Source of the DNA: an uncultured Bacteroidales bacterium
GTDB taxonomy: Bacteria > Bacteroidota > Bacteroidia > Bacteroidales > Paludibacteraceae
DNA length: 34,581 bases
Direction: 5' to 3'
NCBI GenBank assembly: GCA_937910305.1
Contig: CALEPS010000023.1
Location: 1-34,581 of the forward strand
Part shown: positions 6,590 to 15,486 of the stretch, in pieces
How positions within the stretch are numbered: the first letter of the stretch is position 1
Layout: the number at the start of each line of letters is the position of its first letter
Notes under the pieces: model-generated
What the model was told of the DNA's origin: nothing
The model's database searches: none
Seen by the model: only the letters and a program-made list of their open reading frames with translations
Translations under genes and position numbers: made by a program

Positions 6590-7714
6590 CTATTTCGCAA
6601 TGCGTTTACTCTTATCCCATTCGGGGAACATTGTCATCTGTTCTAATATGGAAGCGTTGCCAAAGTATGAACCATGACGGGAGATATTATCAATTCCTGC
6701 CAGGTCGATTAAAACACCTTGTGCCAAGATGTCATTGGGATATGCCTCTATATGCTTGATAATGATTTCAGCGACTTGCCTGCGCTTGGCATTATACAGA
6801 GAGTTGGGAATATAAGACCATGATGAAGCGCCCATTAACGTGCTCATGCTAGCACGCCATGTCCGCCACATCTCCGATAGATACGGACTATATTGACGTG
6901 TTTCTACGAACTCTCGATTAAGCACCGCTGCACCAATGAGGAAATGCGCATTGGTTGAATCGGAGTGCGCAAACTCAATGGCATACATGTGTCGTTCTGC
7001 CGGATTTTGGGAAAGAAACAATTTGGTCAATAATTCTTGTTGGTAAGCTTTGTCAGATGTCCCTCTTAGAGCGACTATTGAATCAAAATTATTGGTATAG
7101 GGCATTCGCTCGTTATAAGAGATATATTCATCACGGGTATTCTCCATAATAGAATCCGTCTCACGTCTCAAGAATGTGAATAAGGCTTGTGTCGCTTGAT
7201 CTACATTGTCGTAACTTTTCTTTGGCATATAAAGCACATACGATTTTATCGCGTTTTGTATGCGCCGTACTATTTGCCTTAATTCAGTATTTCTTATGAT
7301 TGAACAATCCAACGCGGCAATACTATCAGCCACAGCTGCATAAACCGTCTCATCATCTTCTCCGAAACGTCCTGCTGTTTCGTTGTCACTATAAAGATTT
7401 GTGAAAATAATTAAGGCGTTATAATAGTCTGCGATTTTAATAGCTTCGGAATTATCTCCTTTATATAGGACACATTGCTTGGTGGAGGTGCTCGGAGAAC
7501 ATAAATCCATTAAGTCTCCTTCAGGGTCAACTAAATATTCTTTAGGAAAGAGTCTGTCGATGTCCACGGAATCGGATAGAATGTCACAGGCATAGTCTCC
7601 GGTCGAAGACGTAAACCAGCGCGCTTCTTGATTAATTAACTCTTGCTGTTTGTTGCACGAAGCAAATGTGATTGTGAGCACTGCGGTGAGTGCAAAAGTG
7701 ATTAAAGGTCTCAT
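6590..7714 (-). CDS. large hypothetical lipoprotein
   Basis: 374 aa. The signal peptide ends in FASC with the lipid Cys at 20. The mature part is mostly helical and Tyr-rich, with segments such as IRNTELRQIVRRIQNAIKSY and EIIIKHIEAYPNDILAQ that suggest stacked helices. No domain recognised. It lies 12 bp after the polytopic membrane gene and just before the VWA lipoprotein, so the three are probably co-transcribed and act together at the envelope. Confidence 0.75.
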   Translation of the reverse strand: MRPLITFALTAVLTITFASCNKQQELINQEARWFTSSTGDYACDILSDSVDIDRLFPKEYLVDPEGDLMDLCSPSTSTKQCVLYKGDNSEAIKIADYYNALIIFTNLYSDNETAGRFGEDDETVYAAVADSIAALDCSIIRNTELRQIVRRIQNAIKSYVLYMPKKSYDNVDQATQALFTFLRRETDSIMENTRDEYISYNERMPYTNNFDSIVALRGTSDKAYQQELLTKLFLSQNPAERHMYAIEFAHSDSTNAHFLIGAAVLNREFVETRQYSPYLSEMWRTWRASMSTLMGASSWSYIPNSLYNAKRRQVAEIIIKHIEAYPNDILAQGVLIDLAGIDNISRHGSYFGNASILEQMTMFPEWDKSKRIAK

Positions 7715-7726
7715 AGTTTATATATT

Positions 7727-8839
7727 TTAATTAGGGATGATTGCACCCTCTTTTAATTTTATGCCTTTTAGTTTATCAGCATTTTGAGTGATTATCTCGC
7801 TAATGTTAGCTGATGGAACAGAACTCGTCTCACGTTCAATTGGAGTGTCGGATTTTAGAGGACGATCTATAATTTCCCTCCTTCGTGGTTGCGTATCTGT
7901 GGACGCTCCATCAATAATGGGCCATCCTGTAGTATAAATACCAGAGACAAATTGATATTTGCTTATAATGACATCATACACTCTACGAAGAATATCGCCA
8001 GTAAAAACAAGTATAATACCACAGAATACAGGGATGGAGAGAAATGAAATAACAAAAATGTCTTCTACATATTGAGGAGAGTGATCAATAACCATAAGAA
8101 AAATAACACCTATGAAACTTACCAGATAAATTATTAATAGAATCTTCCCAAATCGGATGCCCCAAGTCACTTGATTTTTAATGGTCGCTAAACTTTCCTT
8201 ATCTTTTTCCTCGTTCTGTTTGTGTATAAGAATAGTTATTAGCACGGCTATTGCATTGGCTAACGCGAGCATAAAGAAGAAGTTATTGAATTTAGGCATT
8301 GCGTCTATATGTGTTATAATGTTAAAATACCAACAAATGCAGAGACCTGCATAGTACAACAAATACGTCATAAAAATCACAGAAGCAGCCAAAGAGAAAT
8401 ATCGTACAACCATTCCGGAAGTGGAGTTTTCGGATTTAGCATAGCAAAACCATAATGCGCCGGCTACAACAACAGGCACCATAAATTTATACCAAAAATA
8501 GTAAACCGGACGTTCAAAGGATAACAGATTTAATTCTCCAATAACACAGACTAATTCGCTGCATAGCATAAATAATGTCATCAATAGAACAAGTATTGAC
8601 CAGCCATTTCGTTTCGGCATCTGATTAGGGAAGCGATATGCTCCGAAGAAAAAGATAGCCGCACTTAGAAGTTGGATGGCGAAGAACACATGACGCGCAA
8701 TTCGTTCAGGCATTGAAAAGATTGTGAGGTATGCCATACTAATTGTACGGCCCATGGCAAATTCAGCCAAGAAGAAGATAGCTGCGATACTCATGCCGAT
8801 TGCGGCAATGAGGGTGGTTGTTTTAAAAGAAGGTTTCAT
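7727..8839 (-). CDS. polytopic membrane protein, about eight helices
   Basis: 370 aa with hydrophobic helices near residues 9-29, 50-68, 80-103, 115-133, 146-172, 188-210, 230-255 and 262-283, followed by a ~85-residue polar cytoplasmic tail rich in Ser, Thr and Arg. No transporter or enzyme motif was recognised. The start ATG (8837-8839) overlaps the stop of the 25-aa peptide gene as ATGA, indicating translational coupling. Its place between tiny membrane peptides and two lipoproteins suggests it is the membrane core of the system. Confidence 0.75.
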   Translation of the reverse strand: MKPSFKTTTLIAAIGMSIAAIFFLAEFAMGRTISMAYLTIFSMPERIARHVFFAIQLLSAAIFFFGAYRFPNQMPKRNGWSILVLLMTLFMLCSELVCVIGELNLLSFERPVYYFWYKFMVPVVVAGALWFCYAKSENSTSGMVVRYFSLAASVIFMTYLLYYAGLCICWYFNIITHIDAMPKFNNFFFMLALANAIAVLITILIHKQNEEKDKESLATIKNQVTWGIRFGKILLIIYLVSFIGVIFLMVIDHSPQYVEDIFVISFLSIPVFCGIILVFTGDILRRVYDVIISKYQFVSGIYTTGWPIIDGASTDTQPRRREIIDRPLKSDTPIERETSSVPSANISEIITQNADKLKGIKLKEGAIIPN

Positions 8840-8913
8840 TTTCCTGATAGTTTGTCTATGACTTTCATAATGATAATGCCACAGATGATGAATAAAATCA
8901 TTGCCAATAACAT
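8836..8913 (-). CDS. 25-aa membrane micro-peptide
   Basis: MLLAMILFIICGIIIMKVID then LSGK: one membrane helix and a basic tail. Its stop overlaps the start of the polytopic protein (ATGA), and its start lies 1 bp from the stop of the 23-aa gene upstream. This tight packing is the main reason to believe it is translated. Confidence 0.6.
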   Translation of the reverse strand: MLLAMILFIICGIIIMKVIDKLSGK

Positions 8914-8914
8914 A

Positions 8915-8986
8915 CTATTCCCCCTTTCTTCCCCAAATGAAATACCACAATGCGAAAGCGATAAGTCCGGTAATTAAAGCATACAT
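8915..8986 (-). CDS. 23-aa membrane micro-peptide
   Basis: MYALITGLIAFALWYFIWGR then KGE: a single membrane helix with a charged C terminus. Its 5' leader (8987-9030) is a near copy of the leader of the 74-aa zinc-ribbon gene, including a 25-bp identical stretch, which supports it as a real gene. Confidence 0.6.
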   Translation of the reverse strand: MYALITGLIAFALWYFIWGRKGE

Positions 8987-9001
8987 AATTGTTAGCACTA
9001 A

Positions 9002-9026
9002 TTCGTGTCGTGCGCAACTTTTAAAG
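9002..9026. repeat. 25-bp direct repeat, copy A (partner 9633-9657)
   Basis: Both copies read TTCGTGTCGTGCGCAACTTT plus five more bases on plus. Each lies just upstream of a minus-strand start (8986 and 9618), and similarity continues almost to the ATG. This duplicated 5' leader could be a binding site or a relic of segment duplication. Confidence 0.85.
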
Positions 9027-9027
9027 A

Positions 9028-9159
9028 TTATTTAAAAACACTAAACATTGCGCCAATGAGACCTCCAATAACTTGAAACAAGCCAAGAGCTCCTACTACT
9101 ATACCCGAAATGATTTCCGGCAAGAAGACGATAATTAAGATAATTCCAAGGACTACCAT
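9028..9159 (-). CDS. 43-aa membrane micro-protein
   Basis: MVVLGIILIIVFLPEIISGI, then a Gly-rich hydrophobic segment ending MFSVFK. There are two closely spaced hydrophobic stretches with a central Pro-Glu. The start has the AACAACTATG context seen at 1472 and 3858. It lies in the same minus-strand run as the other micro-peptides. Confidence 0.6.
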   Translation of the reverse strand: MVVLGIILIIVFLPEIISGIVVGALGLFQVIGGLIGAMFSVFK

Positions 9160-9243
9160 AGTTGTTTTTGTTTTGAGATTATTATTGTTTCTTTACTATT
9201 AATGACTCATGTTACTCAAAAGTAACCTATAACTTGTCATTAT

Positions 9244-9381
9244 TTAGAAGGCACTCATCAGTATACCTATGCCGGTAAAGTTAATAGCTGTACCGATAAG
9301 CATATATAGGCAACTCTGCCCCTCACCAATAGCGAAGATTCCTCCGCCGACAATCATTATGATAATTCCTAAACCAATCAT
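9244..9381 (-). CDS. 45-aa membrane micro-protein
   Basis: MIGLGIIIMIVGGGIFAIGE, then a short polar turn with Gln-Ser-Cys, then a second hydrophobic stretch ending LMSAF. This is two short helices in a hairpin, reminiscent of small pore-forming or assembly peptides. It starts 12 bp after the stop of the 74-aa gene. No family recognised. Confidence 0.6.
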   Translation of the reverse strand: MIGLGIIIMIVGGGIFAIGEGQSCLYMLIGTAINFTGIGILMSAF

Positions 9382-9393
9382 AGTATTTACGTA

Positions 9394-9618
9394 TTAAGAA
9401 TATGTAGTATATTTTTTCCCACACTGCATGCATTTCCATTCAGATTGCAGTTTGCCGTTTACATAAAAGCCGGATGTACCAACTTTACGTAAACCTTTAT
9501 GACCACAACACGAGCAAGTTTTGTCTCTCCCGAGAGAATCACCGGCATAATCATTAAGTTTCTTAAAACCATACCCACCAGCCGCAAATGCTGCTAAACC
9601 TAATATTCCAAGAATCAT
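9394..9618 (-). CDS. 74-aa membrane-anchored zinc-ribbon protein
   Basis: An N-terminal hydrophobic Gly/Ala-rich helix (residues 1-17) is followed by a zinc ribbon with C35-x2-C38 and C63-x2-C66. It is the first gene of the envelope operon, after the terminator at 9691-9719. Its leader contains copy B of the 25-bp repeat. Zinc ribbons often bind nucleic acid or protein; here the domain would lie next to the membrane. No specific family recognised. Confidence 0.75.
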   Translation of the reverse strand: MILGILGLAAFAAGGYGFKKLNDYAGDSLGRDKTCSCCGHKGLRKVGTSGFYVNGKLQSEWKCMQCGKKYTTYS

Positions 9619-9632
9619 AACTCATGCACTAT

Positions 9633-9657
9633 TTCGTGTCGTGCGCAACTTTTAAAG
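9633..9657. repeat. 25-bp direct repeat, copy B (partner 9002-9026)
   Basis: Identical to copy A over 25 bp. It lies 15 bp upstream of the start of the 74-aa gene on the minus strand. The repeat holds no clear Bacteroidota promoter, so it is more likely a leader or operator element. Confidence 0.85.
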
Positions 9658-9690
9658 GATTATTATTTTGTCTTACATTTATTAATGCAC

Positions 9691-9719
9691 AAAAAGAGCG
9701 AAAGGTAACCCTTCCGCTC
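9691..9719 (-). terminator. terminator after 9762-10301
   Basis: GAGCG with an inner AAGG/CCTT stem pairs with CGCTC, and on the minus strand five U residues follow. It separates the 9762-12112 gene block from the envelope operon. Confidence 0.8.
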
Positions 9720-9761
9720 AAAATTGTTTCATAAATTGTGAATTATCTATTTCCCTAATAC

Positions 9762-10301
9762 TTATTCATAATGCTTAAGGGGATTTGGTTTGTTCTCTTG
9801 TTCTGATTTTAGCCGTTCGATTATATCATCGACCCCATCCATAACGATACCAGCCAAAATAAGTACGCCATCAATCATGTAATCCAAGTCTTCCGGCATC
9901 TGTGGAACTAAGGATTGGTACCTAATATCAAAAGAAATTATGCCTTTGTCGTAATCGGGGTAGCAATGAACCTTGGCGGCAAAGTAGTCTTCGGTGAGAT
10001 TATGACATAGATCCAAAGCTAGAAAATAATTCCGATCCGAATATGGCAATTTCTCCGACACTCGCTCTAAAGCGAATTCTATCATCGGTTTGCTTCTGCT
10101 GGCATAGCAATCCATGTAGCGGTTGCCGGCATATAACCGATAATGATTCATGTTCATTGTGCCATCAACTAACTCTTCTATGAGGTCCATCGGTTGCTGC
10201 AAGCGGCGAGTTTTTTCATACAAATGAACGAACTCTTCTGCTGTCTTCAAAGAAGAACATTGTTCTTGTTGTTCTACTATATCAATCATATTACTTACCA
10301 T
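9762..10301 (-). CDS. hypothetical acidic protein
   Basis: 179 aa, overlapping the stop of 10295-11242 by 7 bp; ATG 10289 (MIDIVEQQ) is an alternative start that avoids the overlap. It is acidic, with Tyr-rich central segments (MNMNHYRLYAGNRYMDCY), a region that looks like an alpha/beta domain (ISFDIRYQSLVPQ) and a C-terminal helix. No signal peptide and no recognised motif. It is the last gene before the terminator at 9691-9719 and is probably co-expressed with the gene before it. Confidence 0.65.
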   Translation of the reverse strand: MVSNMIDIVEQQEQCSSLKTAEEFVHLYEKTRRLQQPMDLIEELVDGTMNMNHYRLYAGNRYMDCYASRSKPMIEFALERVSEKLPYSDRNYFLALDLCHNLTEDYFAAKVHCYPDYDKGIISFDIRYQSLVPQMPEDLDYMIDGVLILAGIVMDGVDDIIERLKSEQENKPNPLKHYE

Positions 10302-11242
10302 TCACTTAAATTAAAATCAGGTTCATACCAATCTTCGTCTTTGACTTCCTCTTCTGTTGTCGGCAACCTCAAATCCCCCATAAACTCATATTCGCCTTCT
10401 GAAATCAACTTAAAAGGTATTCCTAAACTCTCACATTGTTCAAAGAACCTTAGTTTGTATAAACATAGGAACCCTTCTAATGAGAATTTAATTTTTGAGG
10501 TGCTTTGAGTCCCATAAAATCGTTTATATATCCCATCGTCACTACGACCAATATCTGATTTAGTCCATTTTATAGGAGAGACTATGGTCACCGAACTAGC
10601 GCATAAATAACCCTTGTCAAATCTTGTACTTAGACCACTCCTATCAAACCTAATACGGTGAGCTGTCGATTTTGCTAGATCTATAGCTTCTATGGTTTGA
10701 ACATCTTTCTCAATTACACTTTTATCTATCACATATACACTATCAACAGCCAAACAGTTTCCAAACAAGTCATGAAATTGAGCGGTATGGCAAAGAGGAA
10801 CTCTATTAAGCGGCGCATGGTTCTCAGAAGCAAAGCCGAAATACAATAGCAAAAAATAGCAAAAGCCCGAAGCGTTCATATCTAACTTCTTCAACGCATA
10901 TCGGTTGTAATTATTGATAATATCCTTTTCTTTGGCGCCAATCTCAAAACAACTATTTACTAAACAGCACACGTCTTCGCTTCCCTCAGTACAAAATAAG
11001 TCATACCTATTATTCTCAAATTCAACTGACATTACAATAACAGCCGGACAACCTATTGCAGAAAATTGACAATCAAGGAGGTTCTCGATAGAAGTCATAT
11101 TCCCAGCAACATGATTAACAATCCGGAAGCCTCCTATAGAAATACTTCCTCCAGTTTTGTCCCACTTCCCTAAAGATCGCCGAATACCAGAACAAACACA
11201 CGACTCATTCAATTTATTTTTTATGACCAAATAACTTTCCAT
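10295..11242 (-). CDS. hypothetical protein, 315 aa
   Basis: Cys-rich (at least a dozen Cys), without a signal peptide or clear membrane segment except a moderately hydrophobic stretch (GFCYFLLLYFGFASEN, about residues 127-142). Segments such as CPAVIVMSVEFENNRYDLFC and SVYVIDKSVIEKDVQ suggest alternating strands. No family recognised. The C-terminal tail is very acidic (TTEEEVKDEDWYEPDF). It overlaps the next gene by 7 bp, so the two are likely coupled. The base composition is AT-rich like the rest of the island. Confidence 0.65.
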   Translation of the reverse strand: MESYLVIKNKLNESCVCSGIRRSLGKWDKTGGSISIGGFRIVNHVAGNMTSIENLLDCQFSAIGCPAVIVMSVEFENNRYDLFCTEGSEDVCCLVNSCFEIGAKEKDIINNYNRYALKKLDMNASGFCYFLLLYFGFASENHAPLNRVPLCHTAQFHDLFGNCLAVDSVYVIDKSVIEKDVQTIEAIDLAKSTAHRIRFDRSGLSTRFDKGYLCASSVTIVSPIKWTKSDIGRSDDGIYKRFYGTQSTSKIKFSLEGFLCLYKLRFFEQCESLGIPFKLISEGEYEFMGDLRLPTTEEEVKDEDWYEPDFNLSEW

Positions 11243-11279
11243 GGCTATATTTTAGTTTAAATAATAGATATTCATAGAT

Positions 11280-11609
11280 TTACAAATAATCTTTAATGTC
11301 TGTAAATACTCTTTTGTGACATGTACTGTTATTTTGCATTTGCCCTATAATGCTGACTGCTATTTTCGAAGCAACATAATTCGGATTTTTCAAATAGGGA
11401 TGGTATTCCTCAAGTCTTCTTCGGATTGTTTGTACGAGTTCTTCTTTCCCTGAAATAACCCACTCTCCTTTGGTTAGCACACAACCTATTTCATTTAATA
11501 ACTCGGCATTCCTTTCTAAACATTTACCCTTATTATTATAACGTTGCGCTATTTTTTTTAATAGTCTATATAAAGTTTTTGTTTGATATTCTGTTTTTAA
11601 TCTTATCAT
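11280..11609 (-). CDS. hypothetical basic protein, 109 aa
   Basis: A small basic helical protein. It has an N-terminal basic helix (TLYRLLKKIAQRYNNKGK), a middle ECVLTKGEW-like turn (written GCVLTKGEWVISGKEEL) and a C-terminal helical part with two Cys-flanking basic residues. No motif recognised. It is 37 bp upstream of 10295-11242 on the same strand. There is a possible weak TACTTTG element just upstream of the start but no matching upstream TTTG. Confidence 0.6.
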   Translation of the reverse strand: MIRLKTEYQTKTLYRLLKKIAQRYNNKGKCLERNAELLNEIGCVLTKGEWVISGKEELVQTIRRRLEEYHPYLKNPNYVASKIAVSIIGQMQNNSTCHKRVFTDIKDYL

Positions 11610-11671
11610 ATTATCACCCTTTGTATTTGTTCAAAGTATCATTCTTTTGTTGCTGTGATGTTGGCAAGACT

Positions 11672-12112
11672 TTATAGGTGCTCTACAAAGAGCCTCAACC
11701 TGATTAAATGATTATCTAGGTCTGTCATTTTAGACCGGAACATACCAGCCTTTCTATCTTCGTCGAAAAGGGGATTGAAATAATATGCTCTTTTAATATC
11801 ATCTGGAACTTTGCTCCAGCCTCCATAATGTCGTCTGATGCGCTCAATCAAATTAGAGCACTCAGCAATCTTTTCTCGAAGCTCTATCTCTCTATTGTTC
11901 CACCATTTTTTAGGATCGGAACTATTGCATTCTTTTTCATATACTTCCCATATCTTCTCCAATTCTTCGAGTGTCATTTCTTCAGGCTTAATCGTGTGAA
12001 ATCCTAACAAATCGCATTGGTATATAAAAATATACTTTCTGCACTCATTATCAGCAGCAATACGAACTTTGGGCAAAAGTTGCTGCATTTTATGGTATCT
12101 CCATATACTCAT
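11672..12112 (-). CDS. hypothetical charged helical protein, 146 aa
   Basis: ATG 12112, with ATG 12091 as an alternative start. It is Trp/Tyr/Glu/Lys-rich and almost all helical: MTLEELEKIWEVYEKECN, a KKWWNNREIELREKIAECS segment and a C-terminal SKMTDLDNHLIRLRLF helix. Probably cytosolic. It lies 120 bp downstream of the CHAT gene; that gap holds a small GTAGG/CCTAC hairpin (12129-12144) but no convincing terminator, so it may be partly co-transcribed with the protease operon. Confidence 0.6.
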   Translation of the reverse strand: MSIWRYHKMQQLLPKVRIAADNECRKYIFIYQCDLLGFHTIKPEEMTLEELEKIWEVYEKECNSSDPKKWWNNREIELREKIAECSNLIERIRRHYGGWSKVPDDIKRAYYFNPLFDEDRKAGMFRSKMTDLDNHLIRLRLFVEHL

Positions 12113-12232
12113 ATAAAAGATTAGTATGTAGGTTTATGCCTACTCTTTTCCGGATTTTCGGCACTCTCCGTTACTTGTCTCTATTACTATATGACATTTT
12201 TTTGCAAAAAGTAACCTTCCTATGTGATATTT

Positions 12233-14635
12233 TTAGTCAACCACAATAAATCCCGCCCAATAGTAGGGCGCAAAGTATTTGGGATGCTGACGCATACGAC
12301 GTTGGGCTGTGGCTAAAGCATCATGCGGATAATTGAAGATATGTTCCGCAATCTCCACGTCAATGGATACTGCCTTGGCTAATGTTTGTCTTCCTTTTAG
12401 GAGTGCTTCGTAAAAATACTGCATAAAGACAGCCGTAGCTTCATCATCGACCTGCCATAGTGACATGACTATTGTTTGTGCTCCTGCTTGTTTGAATGCT
12501 CGTTGCAATCCCCATACACCTTCCGTAGTGACCTCACCCAATGCAGTATTACAAGCGGACAACACTACTATATCTGTGCCTGATAAGTCCAAAGTGGCAA
12601 TTTCAGCGGCGGTAAGTATTCCATCTTCAGTATCTTTCGGTACAGACTTTCCTTCCCATGCGCGTGCTCCATAAGCCATGATGAGTCCGCTTCGCTGCAT
12701 GGCATCGCCTTCAATGGGGCGATTGACAAATCCATGAGTAGAGAGGTGCAATATCGAAGGGCTTTTCCCGCTAAGCGACTTGAAAGAGGCTTCTGTACCT
12801 TGCTTTTGAGAAAGCCTATTAACATGGTACTGCTTGCCCGACAAAAGTAGGCTTATGTCGTTTATCTCCTGTTTGGAATAAGGCAAAATACCTACCGCAC
12901 TACGGGTTGTGGCTTGCTGCATTGTTTCGGCAGATGCCCGATAGAACAAATCACCATACAACGCAGCTGATTTATCGGGATGAAGGTTATGCTTGTTGAC
13001 CAATTCGCGCGTAGATGACAGGCGAGTAAGGTTGTAGTGATAACTAACCGTGCTCTCTTTGTCAAACGGCAACGATTCAATGGCAATTTGATTCAGCACG
13101 CCGCACGGTGCAAAATATATATTGTTTATGCCTTGACGATCAAAATAGTAGAGCATATCTGCCCATATCCATTTAGCAATATCATTTCCATATTCATTGT
13201 ATCCATGTAAATCCCACAAATTTTCTATTTTCCATTGAGTAAGATATCGTTCTGTAGTTATTAGGAAAGGGAGTGGCTGTTTGCAATGTTGGGTTATAAC
13301 CATTGCAACGTAGCAATCCAAATCTACAATCTCCTCTTTCTCAAACAAATCAAATTTCACAAATTCAATTGCTGCTTCTCCGTTGCCAAGCTTATTTTGA
13401 ATATCCCGCCATGTAACAATTTCCGAAGTTATTAACTGATTACTATGTAATGAAAGTAGTCTACCTATACTCTCCTGTCTTGCCAGCAAACTATCTCGAT
13501 TTATAGAAATTGCCGGATTAGAATGTGCTAGTTGTGCCCTTATACTGTTATATTCATTAAAATTAGCAAGTAATTGTTTATCTCCGCTTTGCCGAATAGC
13601 ATCATTTACCTGCTTTGTGGTACGCAATTGCAGTTGCTTAACAAAAAGAACATAGTTGTATATCTCGCCCATTATAGAATAGTCCTCGGTGTATATAACG
13701 GAAGAAAGCAAACGAGGGAGTAATAAGTCTTTCTCCACAAATACTTGCGACATACTATTCCGCTCATGCTCTGACATAACGAAATATGCATCTCTAATTA
13801 CATTTTTCCGTTGATCCAAGCGAATCTTTGCAAAGCGCATAGCCTCCGTGTAGTTCCCCAAACAAAATTGACATTCGGAATAAACGTTTGCTAGTAAACC
13901 ATCCTCCATGGATGGATTATTTTCATTAATCTTTGATACTTCATTCTTAATAATATCTAGTGCTTTCCGACTATCACCTACATACATCAAGACTTCTGCG
14001 CATTCACATCTAAGATGACGTTCATTTCTAATATCGACCTCAGACGAACTCGTTACCCTTGATATTCCAGAAACGGCTCTGTTTACGTAATAATGCGCAG
14101 AATCTTTGTTATAACAATTTGACCATTGCTTACTATAATAATCCGCCAATTGAGCGTATGTTTCTAATTCTTGCCAAAGATAGTAGTCATTATTTAGAGA
14201 ATGGAGATAATTAGATGTGAATGTTATCACATGTATTGCTTTTGCACATGAATCCAGATGATGTAACGCGGAGGAATACCCTATTGCTGTTTCAAGAAAA
14301 TTAGTGGGAGTAAGTTGGTGGAAGAGAGTTTTGTTTCGAGTAGTTATGTTATAAGCCCTACCGAGATATTTAGCCGCATTATGCAAATCCGTTTGTATAA
14401 AATAATAGTGTCCAAGCCGAGTTAGCATACGTACATAGGTAGTATCTACCCGTTCTGCTTGTTCCATTAGTTCTACTATTTCGGGCATAACAGACCAATA
14501 CGCAATCTCATTGTCAGACAATTTCTCTACAGCTTGCATCTTCAGTTCTATCTCTCGCAGTTTTTGTTCTCTGGATTGAGCGAAGAAAGATATAGAACCA
14601 ACTATAAACAATATAATAAGGAGTAGGCGTTTCAT
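12233..14635 (-). CDS. exported TPR-CHAT protease (caspase-fold)
   Basis: 800 aa. A signal peptide (MKRLLLIILFIVGSISFFAQ) predicts export to the periplasm. Residues ~20-400 are helical repeats of TPR type (for example YYFIQTDLHNAAKYLGRAYN). The C-terminal CHAT domain (about 480-800) is a clan CD caspase-fold peptidase with the catalytic dyad H634 (LHLSTHGF) and C695 (LSACNTALGE) intact. It ends in the CHAT-typical tail with YAPYYWAGF-like sequence. The start overlaps the stop of the caspase gene by 4 bp. TPR-CHAT proteins are known as proteases in bacterial defence and signalling; an exported one under an ECF/anti-sigma pair is unusual. The substrate is unknown. Confidence 0.92.
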   Translation of the reverse strand: MKRLLLIILFIVGSISFFAQSREQKLREIELKMQAVEKLSDNEIAYWSVMPEIVELMEQAERVDTTYVRMLTRLGHYYFIQTDLHNAAKYLGRAYNITTRNKTLFHQLTPTNFLETAIGYSSALHHLDSCAKAIHVITFTSNYLHSLNNDYYLWQELETYAQLADYYSKQWSNCYNKDSAHYYVNRAVSGISRVTSSSEVDIRNERHLRCECAEVLMYVGDSRKALDIIKNEVSKINENNPSMEDGLLANVYSECQFCLGNYTEAMRFAKIRLDQRKNVIRDAYFVMSEHERNSMSQVFVEKDLLLPRLLSSVIYTEDYSIMGEIYNYVLFVKQLQLRTTKQVNDAIRQSGDKQLLANFNEYNSIRAQLAHSNPAISINRDSLLARQESIGRLLSLHSNQLITSEIVTWRDIQNKLGNGEAAIEFVKFDLFEKEEIVDLDCYVAMVITQHCKQPLPFLITTERYLTQWKIENLWDLHGYNEYGNDIAKWIWADMLYYFDRQGINNIYFAPCGVLNQIAIESLPFDKESTVSYHYNLTRLSSTRELVNKHNLHPDKSAALYGDLFYRASAETMQQATTRSAVGILPYSKQEINDISLLLSGKQYHVNRLSQKQGTEASFKSLSGKSPSILHLSTHGFVNRPIEGDAMQRSGLIMAYGARAWEGKSVPKDTEDGILTAAEIATLDLSGTDIVVLSACNTALGEVTTEGVWGLQRAFKQAGAQTIVMSLWQVDDEATAVFMQYFYEALLKGRQTLAKAVSIDVEIAEHIFNYPHDALATAQRRMRQHPKYFAPYYWAGFIVVD

Positions 14636-15486
14636 TCAAATAGATATATGTTGTTCGTATTCGGAAGTTCTACCAATGGCGTTTGCGGACGTTTGACTAA
14701 TTCGTTGATAGTCTTATTAAGCAGTGCGGAAAGTTGGTCAGCAACAATAGTTGAAAGATTGTCACGAAGAAGATAAAGAGCATACGTCAGAGATCCGCAT
14801 TGTTTGCCATCAGAAAGACGATGCTGGCGATTACATTCATTGTCAGCACATGCGCTAATGCTTATCCATTCTATTGTGCGTTGTTCTTTGTACGGATGTT
14901 TGATGCCGTTTAGTTCAAACTTGGAATAAGCACCGCGTATTTCCGTCGGCTCTGTAATGTCACGCGTGGATGTTCCACTATGGCAAGCATCGGAAACAAC
15001 TATTATTCTTCCATTTGTTCCTACTTTCTGCCGTAATTGCTTCAACCAAGCATTTAACTGATCGTCAGTAATATGGTGCTCGCCATGATAATTCGGAGTT
15101 GGTTCCATCAACGCATCATACGCTACCCATGCTTCATCGTAACCATCCTCTTCATCGCCATCCAAATCCGTTATCTGCTGACCGTGCCCGGAGAAATGAA
15201 TATATATGACATCGTTCGTTTTTGCCGTTGCAATCAATTTTTTGAAAGCCTCGCCAATAGCGTGACTGGTGGCTTGTTCATTTCGAAGTGTGTCAATTTT
15301 TGATATACTAAAGCCATTGGCAAGTAATGTTACGGTGGCAAAGGCAATATCGTTGTCTCCATGAATAACAGGCCAGCCATAGTCCACATCAGGATATGCG
15401 CCAATACCAATTACAAGCGCTCGTTTTTCTGCTTGCAGGCTAATGCAGCAGATAAATAATCCTACTATGAACCATAGCCTTTTCAT
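14632..15486 (-). CDS. exported caspase-like protease (peptidase C14)
   Basis: 284 aa. A signal peptide (residues 1-19, ending LQA) precedes KRALVIGIGAY, the usual first strand of metacaspase p20 domains. The His-Cys dyad is intact: H101 in FSGHGQQ and C168 in VSDACHSG. An acidic DLDGDEEDGYDEAW loop follows the His, as in metacaspases that bind calcium. The domain is complete, with no prodomain. Both ends overlap neighbours by 4 bp (ATGA). It is likely periplasmic. I infer that it cleaves a partner encoded in the operon, such as the TPR-CHAT protein or the anti-sigma protein. Confidence 0.92.
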   Translation of the reverse strand: MKRLWFIVGLFICCISLQAEKRALVIGIGAYPDVDYGWPVIHGDNDIAFATVTLLANGFSISKIDTLRNEQATSHAIGEAFKKLIATAKTNDVIYIHFSGHGQQITDLDGDEEDGYDEAWVAYDALMEPTPNYHGEHHITDDQLNAWLKQLRQKVGTNGRIIVVSDACHSGTSTRDITEPTEIRGAYSKFELNGIKHPYKEQRTIEWISISACADNECNRQHRLSDGKQCGSLTYALYLLRDNLSTIVADQLSALLNKTINELVKRPQTPLVELPNTNNIYLFE

